Positions 62,833-64,000 of a stretch of 64,000 bases of DNA are shown one piece after another. The notes under the pieces are model-generated. The model worked only from the letters and a program-made list of their open reading frames with translations. It made no database searches and was not told the origin of the DNA. Positions within the stretch are counted from its first letter, which is position 1. Every line of letters starts with the position of its first letter. The DNA lies in contig NZ_AP022564.1 of assembly GCF_010727125.1 (NCBI RefSeq), forward strand, positions 1 to 64,000. The letters are read 5' to 3'. This stretch comes from Mycolicibacter terrae (GTDB lineage Bacteria > Actinomycetota > Actinomycetes > Mycobacteriales > Mycobacteriaceae). The position numbers and the translations under genes are program-made.

Positions 62833-63867
62833 ATGGACCTGCCCGTGGCGCCGCCGGTAGCCCCGATGCTCGCCAAGGCTGCGGTCGCCGTTCCCGGGGA
62901 GGGCGAGGCGCCCGGGCGCTGGTCCTATGAACCCAAGTGGGACGGTTTCCGTGCCATCGTCTTTCGCGACGACGACGAGGTGCTGCTGCAATCGCGCAAC
63001 GGCAAACCGCTGGGCCGTTACTTTCCCGAACTGCTGGATGCCCTGCGCGCCGAGGTCGCCCCGCGCTGCGTGCTCGACGGGGAGGTGGTGGTGCCACGCC
63101 GGATCGGTGGACGGACCCGGCTGGACTGGGAGTCTTTGAGCCAGCGCATCCATCCCGCCCAGAGCCGGGTGCGGATGCTGGCCGAGCAGACCCCGGCGCA
63201 GTTCATCGGCTTCGACGTATTGGCCACCGGGTCCGCGTCGCTGCTCGGCGAGCCGTTTTCGGTGCGACGGGAAGCACTGGCCGAGCTGGTGAGCGGCGGG
63301 ACCAGCTGCCATGTCACCCGCGCCACCTCCGACCCCGAGCAGGCCAGACACTGGCTCACCACGTTCGAAGGGGCCGGGCTCGACGGGGTGGTCGCCAAGC
63401 GCACCGACGGGCCTTATCTGCCCGGCAAGCGCGAGATGGTCAAGATCAAACACCGTCGCGACGCCGACTGCGTGGTCATGGGGTATCGCATCCACAAGAG
63501 CGGCGCCGGCATCGGCTCGCTGCTGCTGGGCCTGTACCGCCCCGATGGCGAGCTGGCGATGGTCGGCGGTGCCGCGGCGTTCAGCGACGCCGATCGGCTG
63601 GCCCTGCTGGCCGAGCTGGAGCCGCTGCGCCTCGGCGACGTCCGGGACGGCGAACCGAGCCGGTGGAACTCCGCTGCCGACAAGCAGTGGGTCCCGATCC
63701 GGCCCGAGCGCGTCGCCGAGGTCGCCTACGACCAGATGGAAGGCGACCGGTTCCGCCACACCGTGAAGCTGGTGCGGTGGCGTCCCGACCGCGACCCGGC
63801 CAGCTGCACCTTCGACCAGCTCGACGTCCCGCTGAACTACGAACTGGCCGACGTGCTGGAGACCTGA
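62833..63867 (+). CDS. ligC: LigC: ATP-dependent DNA ligase (Rv3731-like)
   Basis: 344 residues from ATG 62833 (MDLPVAPPVAPMLAKA); ATG 62824 adds three residues. Nucleotidyl lysine K35 in motif I (YEPKWDGFR); motif III near FIGFDVLATG; motif IV DGVVAKR; motif V MVKIKHRR. The OB-fold domain follows. M. tuberculosis LigC joins nicks in base-excision and ribonucleotide repair with the adjacent PolDom primase-polymerase, and the next gene here is that partner. Confidence 0.93.
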   Translation: MDLPVAPPVAPMLAKAAVAVPGEGEAPGRWSYEPKWDGFRAIVFRDDDEVLLQSRNGKPLGRYFPELLDALRAEVAPRCVLDGEVVVPRRIGGRTRLDWESLSQRIHPAQSRVRMLAEQTPAQFIGFDVLATGSASLLGEPFSVRREALAELVSGGTSCHVTRATSDPEQARHWLTTFEGAGLDGVVAKRTDGPYLPGKREMVKIKHRRDADCVVMGYRIHKSGAGIGSLLLGLYRPDGELAMVGGAAAFSDADRLALLAELEPLRLGDVRDGEPSRWNSAADKQWVPIRPERVAEVAYDQMEGDRFRHTVKLVRWRPDRDPASCTFDQLDVPLNYELADVLET

Positions 63868-63868
63868 G

Positions 63869-64000
63869 ATGCCGGAAGCCGAGGAATTGGACGTCGACGG
63901 CATCGCCGTTCGCTTCACCAGCGGCGACAAGGCGTACTTTCCCCGGCTCGGCGCGGGCGGCACCAAACGGGCGCTGGCCGACTATTACCTGGCGGTGGCG
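63869..64000 (+). CDS. LigD-type PolDom primase-polymerase (Rv3730c-like), 3' truncated by window end
   Basis: ATG at 63869, one base after the ligC TGA. Only 44 codons are visible: MPEAEELDVDGIAVRFTSGD, then KAYFPRLGAGGTKRALADYY. The VRFTSGDKAYFPRLG segment is like the conserved start (VTNPDKVYFP) of the archaeo-eukaryotic-primase domain in LigD and in Rv3730c. Its partner LigC lies directly upstream. The metal-binding Asp residues lie beyond the window, so activity cannot be judged. Confidence 0.82.
   Translation, partial: MPEAEELDVDGIAVRFTSGDKAYFPRLGAGGTKRALADYYLAVA

Overview
The window is high-GC chromosomal DNA from a mycobacterium. The evidence is PGRS-type glycine-rich genes, the Wzm/Wzt/GlfT1 galactan cluster with the Bpa proteasome activator, TcrX/TcrY, LigC with a LigD-type primase, an Ami1-type amidase, stand-alone FAAL ligases and a WS/DGAT acyltransferase. 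Gene content and order resemble the Rv3730-Rv3789 segment of M. tuberculosis with rearrangements and insertions. Signal-peptide PGRS proteins without a PE domain, and several lineage-specific genes, suggest a non-tuberculous species; I cannot name it.

Layout. 1-4.3 kb: 3' part of a glycine-rich PGRS-like gene, then a fatty-acid-desaturase family gene. 5.4-13.3 kb: cell-envelope block with GtrA, an enolase-superfamily gene, then the tightly overlapping minus-strand chain Rv3779-like, bpa, wzt, glfT1, wzm, and a divergent aminotransferase-like gene (Rv3778c-like). 13.4-30.7 kb: accessory block absent between the corresponding adjacent genes of M. tuberculosis, holding a stand-alone FAAL, two tandem secreted proteins built of about 14-residue repeats, a giant (about 3,000 codons) signal-peptide PGRS gene with a 620-690-bp super-repeat, and a siderophore-type GNAT acyltransferase. 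30.9-40.6 kb: conserved metabolism (quinone oxidoreductase, tRNA-Ser, CynR-type LysR, LipE-like esterase, TesB, SMR transporter, EchA21-like, TerC, HisC2). 40.6-43.5 kb: tRNA-Ser and tRNA-Arg abutting an operon of a small HTH regulator and three tandem 7-TM paralogues. 43.5-50.7 kb: M20 hydrolase, APH-like protein, SnoaL-like protein, TcrX/TcrY, two small proteins, alkyl sulfatase. 50.7-54.5 kb: phosphatase, TyrA, TadA with its partner, tRNA-Ser. 54.6-64.0 kb: exported proteins (DUF4333, YpfJ/LpqM-type lipoprotein, Ami1), WS/DGAT, NUDIX, a second FAAL, a DUF302 operon with a metal/sulfur-sensor-type operator, haloalkane dehalogenase, LigC and the start of a PolDom primase.

How they work together. 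Most of the left half is envelope construction: galactan initiation and export (GlfT1, Wzm, Wzt), polyprenyl-sugar handling (Rv3779-like, GtrA), lipid activation (FAAL) and surface or secreted repeat proteins. The right half is housekeeping and stress: DNA repair (LigC/PolDom), peptidoglycan turnover (Ami1), storage lipid synthesis (WS/DGAT), tRNA editing (TadA) and two-component signalling.

Caveat on quality. Almost every gene between 1 and 34.1 kb carries one or more frameshifts. Where homology allows the lost bases to be inferred, all are 1-2-base deletions. I found none from 34.1 to 64 kb. I treat these genes as intact genes damaged by sequence error rather than as true pseudogenes, and give spans from the inferred true start to the inferred true stop.
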